DNA from: an uncultured Aquimarina sp.
GTDB lineage: Bacteria > Bacteroidota > Bacteroidia > Flavobacteriales > Flavobacteriaceae
Direction: 5' to 3'
NCBI GenBank assembly: GCA_947496705.1
Contig: CANMDW010000005.1
Coordinates: 170,666 to 234,665 of the forward strand
Length of the DNA stretch: 64,000 nt
Program-made: the position numbers and the translations under genes
Notes under the pieces: model-generated
What the model was told of the DNA's origin: nothing
The model's database searches: none
What the model saw: only the letters and a program-made list of their open reading frames with translations
Part shown: positions 17,355 to 29,500 of the stretch, piece by piece
Layout: each line of letters starts with the position of its first letter
Position numbering within the stretch: position 1 is the stretch's first letter

Positions 17355-17431
17355 GGGTCTTTTTCAGTTATCTTTTAAAACACAACAGATTCTTTATTTA
17401 CCATGCATTGTGAAGTGTGGTTATGCAAACT

Positions 17432-18973
17432 TCAGTTTTGGTTAGACTTCATTTCTATATTGGCTATATTCTCTTTATAACGCTTCAATTCCTGCATCAC
17501 TTTAGAGCTCAATAAAAACAACCCAATCATATTAGGCACCATCATAGCAAAAATCATTGCATCACTAAAATCTGTCACCGCATTTAGGGTGGCTGCAGCA
17601 CCTATGACTGTAAAGCAGCAAAAGATAAATTTATATACATATTCGGTACGTTTACTTCTTCCAAAAAGATAACTCCATGACTGGTACCCATAATAAGACC
17701 AGGAGATCATAGAAGAAAAAGCAAAAAGCATCACGGCAATCGTAAGAATATAAGGAAACCAGGATATACCACTCTCTAGTGCAGAAGAAGTAAGCAGCAC
17801 TCCTTGCTCAAAATTAATTTCGGTACCCGCATCTACCTGTCCAGTAATAATTAATACGAGGGCGGTCATTGTGCATACCACAACAGTATCTATAAAAGGC
17901 TCGAGCAATGCTACCAGTCCTTCGCTTGCAGGAAAACGGGTTTTTACGGCACTATGTGCTATAGAAGCACTGCCTATTCCTGCTTCATTACTAAAAGCTC
18001 CACGTCTGAATCCCTGGATCAATACTCCCACAAAACCTCCGATCACTCCCTGGGGATGAAAAGCCCCATGCCAAATTGCCCTGAACGCATCGGGAATCGC
18101 TGCACTGTTTAATCCTAAAACAATAAGCACTGCCAGGATATAGGTCAATACCATAAAAGGCACAATCTTATCGGTGACACTGGCAATTTTTTTGATTCCT
18201 CCTATGATGACTACCCCTACCAATATGGCCATAATAAGTCCAAAGATCCAGCCTTGCCCATGTATTGCTGCGTTTTCTGAAATCACGACATACTCAAACA
18301 GTTTGTACGCCTGATTGATCTGAAACATATTCCCGCCCCCAAAAGACCCTCCTATACACATGATTGCAAAAAGCACTGCTAATACCTTGCCTAATTTGGT
18401 ATATCCTTTTTCCTGTAATCCTTTACTCAGGTAATACATGGGTCCACCAAAGACTTTACCATCAGTATCGATCTCCCGATATCTAACTCCCAGGGTACAT
18501 TCTACAAATTTTGAGGACATCCCGAGTACTCCGATAACCATCATCCATAGAGTAGCTCCCGCCCCGCCAATCGATAGTGCAATGGCCACTCCTGCAATAT
18601 TACCTAACCCTACCGTGGCAGAAACTGCTGTGGTGAGTGCCTGAAAATGACTTACCTCTCCTTTTACCGAAGTGCTTTTGTGCTTTTTTTCTTTAGAAAT
18701 AGCCGTAGAAGCTTCTTTATTTTCTACAGTATCATATTTTCCCCGAACGACCTGTATTGCCGTATAAAAGCTTCTGATATTTACAAACCGAAAATAGAAT
18801 GTGAAATATCCTGCTCCACCTAAAAGTATTATTAAAACCCAGGGAATCCCGACAGATTCTGTAATAGGGATTTGGGCCAAAATAGCGTCTACAAACCAAC
18901 AGGTAGCATCTCCAAAAACCTGGTCGATGCGTTCATCAAGATTTTGTTCTGAAATAATAAAAGGAATTACCAT
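17432..18973 (-). CDS. Alanine/glycine:cation symporter (AGCS family)
   Basis: 513 residues and about 10-11 transmembrane helices. Family signatures: TVGLGNIAGVAIALSIGGAG, GGPMYYLSKGL and GFRRGAFSNEAGIGSASIAH. The family imports alanine or glycine with Na+ (or H+) across the inner membrane. The N-terminal ~25 residues (including DERIDQVFGD) are extracytoplasmic, as is usual. Monocistronic; upstream at 19190-19206 is one of the 17-bp palindromes. Confidence 0.93.
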   Translation of the reverse strand: MVIPFIISEQNLDERIDQVFGDATCWFVDAILAQIPITESVGIPWVLIILLGGAGYFTFYFRFVNIRSFYTAIQVVRGKYDTVENKEASTAISKEKKHKSTSVKGEVSHFQALTTAVSATVGLGNIAGVAIALSIGGAGATLWMMVIGVLGMSSKFVECTLGVRYREIDTDGKVFGGPMYYLSKGLQEKGYTKLGKVLAVLFAIMCIGGSFGGGNMFQINQAYKLFEYVVISENAAIHGQGWIFGLIMAILVGVVIIGGIKKIASVTDKIVPFMVLTYILAVLIVLGLNSAAIPDAFRAIWHGAFHPQGVIGGFVGVLIQGFRRGAFSNEAGIGSASIAHSAVKTRFPASEGLVALLEPFIDTVVVCTMTALVLIITGQVDAGTEINFEQGVLLTSSALESGISWFPYILTIAVMLFAFSSMISWSYYGYQSWSYLFGRSKRTEYVYKFIFCCFTVIGAAATLNAVTDFSDAMIFAMMVPNMIGLFLLSSKVMQELKRYKENIANIEMKSNQN

Positions 18974-19189
18974 CTAAATAATTTTTCAGGCAATTTGCCA
19001 GAAAAACAGCTACCAAAAAAGGTTAAGCAATATTCAAATTTTAGGTAAAGAATGGTTAACCATGAGGTTACGTATCCTGTAAAAGATACAAGATCGCTTC
19101 ACTTGTAAGAATCAAGAATCTACCTGGCTAAGCCACAGACAGGCCAGAACATTTTGATAATCATGCTATTTGTCGTTAAAGATATCTAT

Positions 19190-19206
19190 GAACTCAAGAT
19201 AAGTTC
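19190..19206. repeat. 17-bp imperfect palindrome, third copy
   Basis: GAACTCAAGATAAGTTC, one mismatch from the reverse complement of the copies at 12436 and 12506. Lies between the LuxR-type gene and the symporter gene. Confidence 0.45.
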
Positions 19207-19223
19207 TATATAACGAGCATAAA

Positions 19224-20408
19224 TTATGTGTTATTTTCTAACGAAGTATACTTAAGGAAATTATTCGCTTTCGCGAAAGCAATTAATTGCTCCTTACCTC
19301 CCGCTCCACTGATGTTAAGCATCTTTTTGATCTGATGAATATGCGTCTGAAATCCATCGGCACTAATATGCATTTCCCGGGCAATCTCGGTATACGATTT
19401 ATGCGCTCCAAAATGAGCCAGATATCCCAATACCTCCTTCTGCCGCTCTGAAAGTTCAATTTTGGAATTGGCTTGCAAGGTTTCCAGATTCTCTTTTAGT
19501 GTTTTGATGGTATCTAAATGGCTTTCGTTTGCCAATTGCAGTTGTTCATTTGCTTTATGGAGTTTTACTTTTTGAACTTCCAGTTTTTTTGCAAGGCTCT
19601 GCTGTTGCTCTTTTTCTGAAAGAAATTTCCAACTGTATAACAGAATAGAAAACAATAAAATAAAAAGGAACTTAAAAGAAATAGCGGTAATACTACCCAG
19701 TATCCCCCAGAATTCCTGATCTATAAATTGTAAAACCCTATCCTGTGGGATGATTCGATGAGAAACTGCAATAATAATCAATACAAATAGCATAAATGTT
19801 GGCAGGTACATAAATTTCATCTGCCGGCCCGCAAACGCTTTATTCAATTCATAAAGCAACGAAATAGCCACCAGAATTGAGATAGGAATATCGATTAGCC
19901 AGATAAAATTATTACTAATCTCAGCATTACCATAGGAGGACGCAATAAAAACAAAGGCAATCATTCCTAAAACTCCACAAAACAGGCTCACAAATTCCCG
20001 AACACTAAACCGTTGTACCAGCCGCACGATGATTCCTCTCTGTTGCTGATGTTCTATAGAAGGAAGGGAGAGTATAATACATAACGAATTTGCCAGGGAA
20101 ATCAACACCCCAAAATAAATTAGCACTTTATTAGTAGAAGCCCACTGAAACCAAGTGACCATTATCAAATTCACCGAAGCGCCCAAACCCCAAACAAATA
20201 TAGCGAACCCAAACCACTTGATCCCCTGAATCGCTTTTTGATCGGCCCCTCTACCTTTTTCTTTGCTAAAGATACGCTGAATCACTACTGCCGAAATAAG
20301 GCAAACGATAGCGGTTACGGTATATTCTATAGTAAGAAACACGAAATAAACATTTATGCTAAAGATATTGAAATTTTGATCATTTCGAAGGTATTTCTCA
20401 ACACACAA
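19224..20408 (-). CDS. Membrane-anchored LuxR-type transcriptional regulator
   Basis: About 390 residues: six or seven N-terminal transmembrane helices (to about residue 255), a Lys/Glu/Leu coiled coil (about 260-315), and a LuxR/FixJ HTH at the C-terminus (SERQKEVLGYL, YTEIAREMHISADGFQTHIH, KKMLNI). A membrane sensor coupled directly to DNA binding is implied. The open frame begins at TTG 20408; a GTG at 20342 is an alternative start just before the first helix. It lies 180 bp downstream of the TcA gene in the same direction, so a role in toxin control is possible but only positional. Confidence 0.8.
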   Translation of the reverse strand: MCVEKYLRNDQNFNIFSINVYFVFLTIEYTVTAIVCLISAVVIQRIFSKEKGRGADQKAIQGIKWFGFAIFVWGLGASVNLIMVTWFQWASTNKVLIYFGVLISLANSLCIILSLPSIEHQQQRGIIVRLVQRFSVREFVSLFCGVLGMIAFVFIASSYGNAEISNNFIWLIDIPISILVAISLLYELNKAFAGRQMKFMYLPTFMLFVLIIIAVSHRIIPQDRVLQFIDQEFWGILGSITAISFKFLFILLFSILLYSWKFLSEKEQQQSLAKKLEVQKVKLHKANEQLQLANESHLDTIKTLKENLETLQANSKIELSERQKEVLGYLAHFGAHKSYTEIAREMHISADGFQTHIHQIKKMLNISGAGGKEQLIAFAKANNFLKYTSLENNT

Positions 20409-20498
20409 AGGTTATTGCCTGGCACTTTGGGGTTATAGACTTTGTAGAATACGATATCCCACAACTATAAAACAGGGTAAAAACTATAGTATGCTTTA

Positions 20499-20563
20499 CC
20501 CCCGCAGCTATGTAACCCTTCCCCGCACTTGTTGTATGCGGGGATTGTGTTTTTGCTGCGGGG
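20499..20563 (-). other. Nested GC-rich hairpins downstream of the toxin gene
   Basis: Outer pair CCCCCGCAGC (20499-20508) / GCTGCGGGG (20555-20563), inner pair CCCCGCA (20521-20527) / TGCGGGG (20537-20543). This lies 25 bp after the tcA stop and 90 bp before the regulator start. It could end the toxin transcript or form a leader for the regulator. Confidence 0.5.
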
Positions 20564-20587
20564 ATGCTTCATAAAGTCGCTCTGAAA

Positions 20588-23500
20588 TTAAGTTCCTATT
20601 TCCAACTGATACTTAATCACTAACCATGCGTTCTTCAATGCATCAGGCGTTAGTTGATTTTGATCAAACTGGAGCCCCCAGAAACCATTCAGATCTTGAT
20701 CCATGTCAGTAGCAGCATATTGTTGAAGTTGCCCTACTTCAGCTCCTGCAGCCAGTGTAGGCTCAGGTCCAATTGGCGTCAAAGTACCCGGATTCGGATC
20801 ATCTGACCGCAAAGCAGTCACTGTAAGATCTTCCGCATAGGTAAAAAGCCTTATGCTATGTATGCTGAGATTACTTATGTTCTTGCTGTTAGCAAAGAAC
20901 GGAAGACGATCTCGTAAGCTGCCTAAATTGAAAACCGTGTTTTCTACTTCTGCTCCCGCTCCCGGATGTAACAACCGATGCCACTCATCGGGGAATTCAT
21001 GTTTCAAACTCAACATTCTAAACAATCCTTCTTGTTTGCTTAATGCCGCAGCATCTTCGACATAAGAGGCTAGATTCTCTAATGCCACATTTTTTAGTGT
21101 TACGCCTCCTTCACACGAAGTATAGCTAAGATGCATGATCACATCGCTGATTGTCTCATAATCAAACTGACGAAACTCCTGAGGGAGTTCCAGGCGCCAA
21201 CGGCTGATAGCTCCTGCTCCTTCAAAGGGCAAATAACGTTCACCATTGAAATTCAGTTCAAAAACCCCACTATCATTTTGCCCCTGACTCACTGCAATGG
21301 CCGTAGTGGGAATAGGATTGTATACAAAACGTTCGTCTGCCTCTTCCAGTTTTTTGGTATAATCGGTCGCACTGCTAGCAATCTTGCTATTGCGATACTC
21401 ATGATTGAGCAAACGTAACGTACAATTAAGACTGGTATAAGGTCCTGCAATACATGGAATGGAAACAGCAATTGTTTTGATACGACGTTTGTAGTGCCCC
21501 GCATAATCGAGATCAAAGATCTCCTCGGGTATCTCAAACTCACATACGCCTTCTTCCTTTAGCTGTATCAAAGCCAGCGGATTAAGCTGTTGAAGAGAAA
21601 TATGCTTGGTAATCTCATAATCATGAGGTTTGGTCTCTACATAGGCGTTCTCCAAATGTTTTAATGCCAAATACAACTGTTCTCCGGCAAGGAATCCTTC
21701 CCGGGAGCTATCCCAATACCCGAATTTAATAAAATCGGAAGCAGAAAGCCCCATTTCAAATCGGAAGACTTTCTCTGCCTTCTTAGCCAGATCATAGGCA
21801 AAAGAATAGGTTTGATAATACAGGTCCTTCAACTGATCACTCATCCATTGATACAATTGTTCATTGGAAAATTTGTCCCGTACAAATGCTTCCACTTCAC
21901 GGGTTTGTTCTATTTGCACCTGGTGGTTATCGATCTCTAATTGCGCTATCTCCTTCCTGATTTTCTGTGCTGTAATTTGCTTATCGATCTGCATCAGCTC
22001 ATGTCCGGCCAGATTGGCCTGGAACACCCTGTCCTGAAACTGGCGTATAAAACCGGTTTTTCGCGAAGCTGCGGAAGATTGTGAAGAAGCTACATTCACA
22101 CCAATCTGTAATCCTTTGGCTATAGCCTGAGTAACAGCTCCTAAATTAGATCCTCCCCATTTAGCTCCTGCTCCCACACCTAAGGGGGTGAGATCTATTT
22201 TGGCGTCAGGCAAAGCATAAAGAATACTTGCTAACGTTTCTACAGTTCCTATTCCTATTTGTAAATCTCTGGATAATTTGGCTTTTTTTACCTCTTCTAG
22301 TTCTGAAGGTATTAATTTCATGCCACTTTCTTCTTTTACCTCCGGCATTTGGTTTTCTACTTCGGTAAACTCGGTATCTATTGCAGGTATATTTACTTCT
22401 TCTCCTGCCAGTTGTAAATAGTATTTAAGCCTGTATTCTGGTGCTTTGCGATTTTGCTGCAGGCTTTCCAGGCTTTTTTCTGCTTCTTCAAGTTGCAATT
22501 TGCGTACATCCATCATCAACTCCTGAATGTGTGTTTCATGTTGCGCCCGCAATAAGGAAAGTGTTTCCCCATCTTTTTTTTCTAAGGCAGAAAGCAGGGC
22601 ACTCCCCAAAGATTTTACTTCTGAAGTAATTTCTAAAGCTCTTTGCAAAAGGTAATTGAACCGATAGTTGGGCATAGGCGTACTCAGGTCATTGAGCACA
22701 CTGCCAATACTGAGCCCCTGTGCTGCAGCTTGCACCAGCAATGCAGGATCGATAGAAGGTTCGAATAAATTCAGTTTTCTAAAGACCCCCTCGATATTCA
22801 GGCAATGACGTATTTTAAACAAACGATCGGCCACCGTATCCCAGTATCTCAACAGTTTGGGATTATCAGGTATACAGAAATACATAGTAGTGGCAAAGCC
22901 ATAAATATTTACATAGTGGGGTTCTCCATCAGCATCGACTACTCCTGCTGTATTGATCTGGTTGCTAAAAGGAAACAGCAACTCGAGGTCTACCATAGCA
23001 TTAGAAAAGGCATCCCATTTATTGACCAGATCCATATAGGATTTTGGTTGCACCTTTCCTCGTTTGGGAATGATCTCTGGGCGAGGGCCCAGGATATGAC
23101 CAGCCAAAATGTATAACTGGGTAGCCTGATTGATGGATTCGATGGTATCCTGACGGAATAGATGATCTCCCCAGGCGATCAAATTATCAATATATTTCAT
23201 TACTACCCACTTCATATAGGCCGTAGGACGAGCACGGGCTATGACATGAGGCATAAACGGGTTTTCACGCCATTCATTGATTTCATCATTGGGTGTGTTG
23301 GGATCCAGATCATTGAATATTTTATCCAGCACGTTTTGACTGCTGGTTTCCTGGAACGGAAGAAATTTCCAGACATTTTTAATATCACCCTGTACACCAA
23401 TAGGATCAAAAATATAGTGCCACCACTGCATAGATTCTTCAAAGCGCTGTGATTTGGACAACTGCTCTGCGAGCATCCCAACAGAATGAAATAGCATCTC

Positions 23501-26500
23501 CCAGTTATAAAGCGCATAAGGACGTTTCAATTCATGATAATCTATACCATTATTAGAGCCATAATTATCATTGTCAAGGCCAATTTCTTTAAAAACTTTT
23601 TTTAACTGATTTTTTCTTAAAAAACCTAAAAGTCTCCTTGTTTTTGGGTGATGAAAATTATAATTAAAACTTCCTGATAAAAATTTAGTATAATCGTCCA
23701 GATCGAAAAAGAATGGGTCTAATGCATCTCCCGGATTGGTTTCAGCACCTTCTGCCTGAATAGGAAATAAATATCGGGAAACATTGTCTTTTAAAGTTCC
23801 AAAATGATAGGGACCATCATCCCAAATATTAGGTATTATATTGTTTACAGTACCTCTAATTTTTATTTTATCACTATCAAACCTAAAAGATCTGTCTAAA
23901 TCAATAATTTCCTGAATGTCATTAGAATCTCTTCTAAATTGGGTATCATTATTAAAAATATCTTCAGTTACCCTTTTTGTTTCACCAAGATAAAAGGGCT
24001 GTATAAAAATACCATTACTGGCCACAAAAGGGGCGAAAACAAATTTTTCAGGATCTAAGTAAAAATCAAATATGTGCCGTTCTCCTTCAATTTCCGGATT
24101 ATCCTCATCATCTATGATTCTAACAGCATTAATGGGCTGGTCCGATAGTTGCTTAGGTATCCACTTCTCTTGTTTACGTTCGGTCCATGCCAATTTAATT
24201 TCCCAGTAGTACATGGGTTGCACATCACTAGCCTTGTTTTCTGCACTATCGGAAATTTTTTGCCGTTCTTGCAACGTACTTTTCCAGTTTTTTTTCATCA
24301 GTTCCGGGAAGAAGATAAATAACCGGTTTTTCCAAACAACCGGGATCGCATACGCTCCATTGTTTGTTATGGTACCTCTTTCATCTTCCACTTCGATGCT
24401 TGGAATGTCTACTTCTACCTTCTCCCAGGGGTACCAATACTTGGTGTCATAGTCAAAATATCGATAATAATAGAAGAAAGGTGCATTTCGTGTTCTACCG
24501 ATGACATGGAGCTTTCCTGTAGTTCTATTTCCTTCTAGATATTGCCCTACTACTTCCAGGTTGGCTACTTCATCGACCTGAACAATATATTTAGTCAATG
24601 CTGCTTTAACGGTATCCTTATTGATATCGTTTTGTAATAATTCGGATTCCAATTCTTCAAAAAATGGACTTTTATCATCACGCAATTCAGGTAGTATCCA
24701 ATTTTCAGGATATAAAAATACTTTGCGATTTGCTTCCCACACGCGATAGTGGGACATCCATTCCCATCGGGAACGATCAAGATCTTTAGAGGATACGCCA
24801 TCTTTTTCTTCCAACCCCAGAAAGCAGCGTTGTACATAAAGTTGTACGGAAGAGATCGCTTGTTTGATTCGGGAAGTTTCCATACAGGCAGTCATCTGCA
24901 CATCAATAAGGAAGAACTCAAATAAACTGTTGGCATCGATCACTCCCCATTCCTTTAATACAGGCTGTGCCAGCAAATATGCTGTTAATGCATCTCTTCG
25001 GTTTTTACGCGATGTATCATGAACCTGTTTGATAGCTTCTTCCCATTCTTCCTGGGTATACCGTGCCCTAATAACTTCGCGAATGCCACCGGCAATCGTT
25101 CTGTTTTTGTCAAAACCAGAAGTAGGTTGTCCCCAGTTAAAAAGATATCCAAGCCCAACTCCTATCTTCTTAGCTACCTGAAGGGTCTGTTGAAGTTTCA
25201 GAAGATGAATTTCATTCTGAAAATAAGAAGGATCTGAAAGGTTAAAATGCTGCGGAAGGAGCATGGTGTCTATAGCTGATTTTTCCCAACCTGTGAGTGC
25301 ATGGATCTGATCTGTTACAGATGGTGTCTCTTCATTTTCTATTTGGTTACTCCATCGAAGAAATGCGACCAAGGTCAATTGAGTTGCCGGTACACTTTTT
25401 TGCAGTCGATAAAAAGCCTCGAGACGTAACCATTGCTCAAAGGTAAGTGCATTGAAGTCTACGCCTTCAAATTGATCGGCAAACTCCTGGAAAAACTCCA
25501 ATTCTATACGTTTCATGCTGAAACCTGCTATTACCAAAGAAGCCTTCTGCAAACGAATATAGGCTTCTTGAAATGCCTTCGTCCTAAGTGCCGGGAAAAG
25601 CATTTTATCAGACATGGCTACCTGAGCCTGATCTTCAAACTTCATAAACAAACCAATAATATTGCCTGTAGCATCCTCATCATAGCCTTCTAACAAAAAG
25701 GGATATGCCTGACCAGCTTTTAGAAATCTAGGTTCGCTTTGATAAAAATTAATACCTTCTTCATCTGTAGTTTCAGGTACAGACCATAAAGACCTATTAT
25801 CGAATGTTAGTGCAGCATCTCCTTCGGCTTCTAATAAGAAGCTATATTGACCCTCTTTTTCCGGCACAAAGAAACCTCGCCATTGTTGCTCTTCTGTTTC
25901 TGTATCTTTTTGTTCTTTCAGGCGAATGATCTCTTGATAGATTGAGTCTCCAGCTTCGGTTTTGATGACATCCATCATCAAGGATTGGGTGATATCTGCA
26001 TCTAATCCTAAATCTCCTGCCAATGTTTGTATTACCATACGTTTACTCAATTCTTCTCTCAAATATGGTATGAATGCATCAAGAAAGAAAGCTCTTTTTT
26101 GAACCGCTGTACCTTCATCAATATTTTCACTATTTATAACATCTTCTGCCAGTAGAACATCTTTGGCGGCATCTATGTTTTCTATGAAAATAGTTGCTAA
26201 TACATCATCGAAGAGCCTCTCTGGCTGTGCATAGATCTTATTTGCTGTGATCAGGAAGTTATCGGCATCTTCGACATTCGTTATTAAATCCGCCAGAGTA
26301 GTTACCCGATCTTTATCAGCTTCACTCAATACTCCTGTGATCTGTAGTCCACGAGTACCGCTGAATTGTACCCGCGATAAAAAGGTTTGGAAATCTCCTC
26401 CTGGTTGATCTTCTTCTTCTTTTTGTCTATCCAAAAGAAACGCTGTAATAGCTTTCTGGTCGTTCTCTTCTAGCTGTGTGCTGAATTTTCGACGGGTATT

Positions 26501-29500
26501 GTCAAAATATGTCGTGGTACCCTGAAGTAAAGCAATAATCTTTTCTGTAGTCTCTCCGTCATAGATCAAACTCAGTTTACTTCGTAATAAATCTTCTGTA
26601 GCTTCCTGATTTTCTTTAATATCACCATGGTCAGTTTCAATTTGTAGCAGCCCGTCTCGTAATTTCATAGCAAGACGAAATATAGTCCCCATCCCCGGTT
26701 TTATTGGCCGTATGGTATCATCTTCATCTAATAGCAAATAGTTTAATGTATTCAGACTAAAGCCAGAATCTTCAACACGAGAAAAAAGCTTGTAAAACTC
26801 TAGAGTTTGTGTAGGTTTTCCAAAGGGATAGGCTATATCTTCTGTTAAAGTAAAAAGGCCTGAAAGTTGAGTTATCCGCAATCCCAATGTTTTTATCAGA
26901 AGTGTATGCCGATAGATTGTCGATACATTTTCTAAGGTCATTTCATCAGCAATAGAAGCCAGGCTCATAATGGTTTCTATGGTATTTGCATCTACTTTTA
27001 GGGCAGCCATCAATATAGGAAGATGGTCACTTATTGTTTCTCCTTCTTTTGTTAGATAGGTTCCAAATTCATTTTCTTTAAAAATATCGTCAAAAGCAAT
27101 CAAATTGTATTTTAGGAATAAGCTTTCGTAAAGTGATTTTTCACCATAGACTCCAATGGTTGTCCAGTTGGTCAACAATTGTGGAAGTTCTAGCCCTGTT
27201 ATTTGCAGTAGCTTCTTTATCGCTGTCAATTGCTCAATAAGGTAAGGTGTGATTTCCTGATCTACTTTTGAAATAGGTTCGGGCAGACAGTCTTTAAGAT
27301 CAATGGGATTAGAAGTAAGATCATCAATATCGCTACCAGGTTGACTGGGGTTCATCGTAAGGTCATCAATAGATTCTGGATCTTCTGATGGTACTAATGC
27401 TACCAAATTATTAGCAATAAAAAAATTAGAAGGTATCGGAAGTGGATTATCGGCTGCTTCACCTACACCGGTAATAGCCTGGTCTACTTCTTCTATGTTC
27501 CACTCCAGTTTACACCAAAGCCGAATAAAACGATGCATACGGTCGTATTCTTCTGTCTCCAGATCTGTTCCATCCAAATGCTGTAATTGTGTCTTTGAAA
27601 GGTCACATTTTTCGTGATAATTTGTACATACAAAAGGTTCACCATCTATAATTAAAAGGAGATCGTCTATTTTCCCAATTTCTCCTTTGTTACCAATAAA
27701 TGTACCTCTTCCTGTTGCTAAGATTTGTTTTAAAAAATCTTCTCCTAATTCTAATAGTTGAAGATTCGATTCAAAAAATTTCAATGGATCCAATATCAAC
27801 TGCCCAGAATTAGTATCCAAATGTCCGACTAACCTTTTGGGATTAACACTACTGTCTTCAATGTATATTTGACACTCAGCATCTATAGTCAATATGGCTT
27901 CTACATTTAATTCTAAATTCGGACTTTGATGAGTGACCAGTAATTGAATCGTTCCCTCTATGCAATTACATTTATGTTCATCCTCTAACACAATCAGCTT
28001 ACCGATCTTTTCAAAATATCGGTGTACCCAACAGGCCACGTAGGAAGCTGTGAATGGACTGGGCAGGTTGTTGTTTAAATCCTGAATCAAAAATTCTACC
28101 AGCCCCTGATATCTCAACTCAAGGTCGGCTTGCCCGTAGTCTACCAGGGTTTGCAGGTAGCGATAGCTGAATCGGAGGCTGTTCATGTAGGCCAATGCCT
28201 TTCCTGAAAGATAATTGGGGTTGATATAGCGTGTTTTCAGTAGTTCGATCAAGTCGACATACAAAATATTTGTGCGACGCAGGAACCCTACAATACCTGT
28301 TTCCTGAGATGGCTTCACCCATTTGAGTTCCTGTAGCATCTGGTTTTCATCCTCTATACCAAAATAGTTCCAGGTATGTTGTAACCCGATCCTCTCATGA
28401 TATTCCGCCAGAGTCAGATTTGTTTCCTCTTCCAGCTCATACCATTCCTTGGTATGAAACCCTTCTTTGGTAAGAATTACATATTCTTCTTCGATCAGAG
28501 AGAGATATTCGGCTGCAATGGCCCGATCTACCGACAGCTTTTTCAGCACTTCCCACTCAGCGGCCCGGTCTATTTCTGCCTGATCAGGATTATCAGCTAA
28601 TGGATAAGAAATATGTGTTTGAAAGGTGCTCAACAGTTCGTGACGACTCGTTCCCAAAAACTCCGTGTACTGCCTGATCGTATCAATGGGTTGATGATAC
28701 GGCAGTTTACAAACAGGATATACTTCATCTTTAAGGATACGATACGCTTCATCATTGGTGTGTTGTGGTTCTGCCAGTAGCTCCCCACTGCTCTCATCCT
28801 CCACATTGTGCTCTTCAATAGTTGTCTGTTTGGGGGTATTGGTATCGGTGGTATAATCCTCCAGATGTACTACAAAACTTTCCATCACCTCGTTGACCAG
28901 ATCGATATAAGGAATGAGGGTGTTGGCATTTTCGCAGGTGAGCTGCAGGTGTCCCAGATCGGGCCGGCGCCGAAAGAGTTTTCCCAAAGGTGTGCCTCCG
29001 ATACCGGGATCTCCGGTTTCGGGATGATCGGGATCGAGATTGTTGTTGCGTAAATATTGAAAAAGCTCTACCAAATAAGCCGAAGGGCTATACACTGAGT
29101 TGCAATGACTACATTCACAGAGATCTACGCTGCCAAAAAGCGTTTCGAAATTGATAGGAATATTTCTATCTCTTGCGTAGGTATTTAATGCTTCGTAGCG
29201 TGCATCGACCGACAAGCCACCATGGACCATATTAACACTGGCACCCATTGCCACCTGTCGTAACGCCAGATAGGCTTCTTCATTGCGCAGGGTAATATTT
29301 TGTGCATTGCGGTGCATGATGCGAGCCGCCTCTTTGCCTCCGAGCTGCTCCGAATAACGGCCAACAAAGCGTTCTACAGGAATTTCACTAATGGCATAGG
29401 CAGAATCTAAACTGAGATCGAGCAGTACCGGCACTGCCGCCGCTTTTGAGCTTACCGATGAGAGTCGCTGTAATTTTTTCAGGCGGTCTACCACCGCTTC

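Noticed and set aside
28119..28322. ORFs on the opposite or other frames inside the Tc genes
   Set aside because: Typical shadow frames of long coding regions with no independent support.
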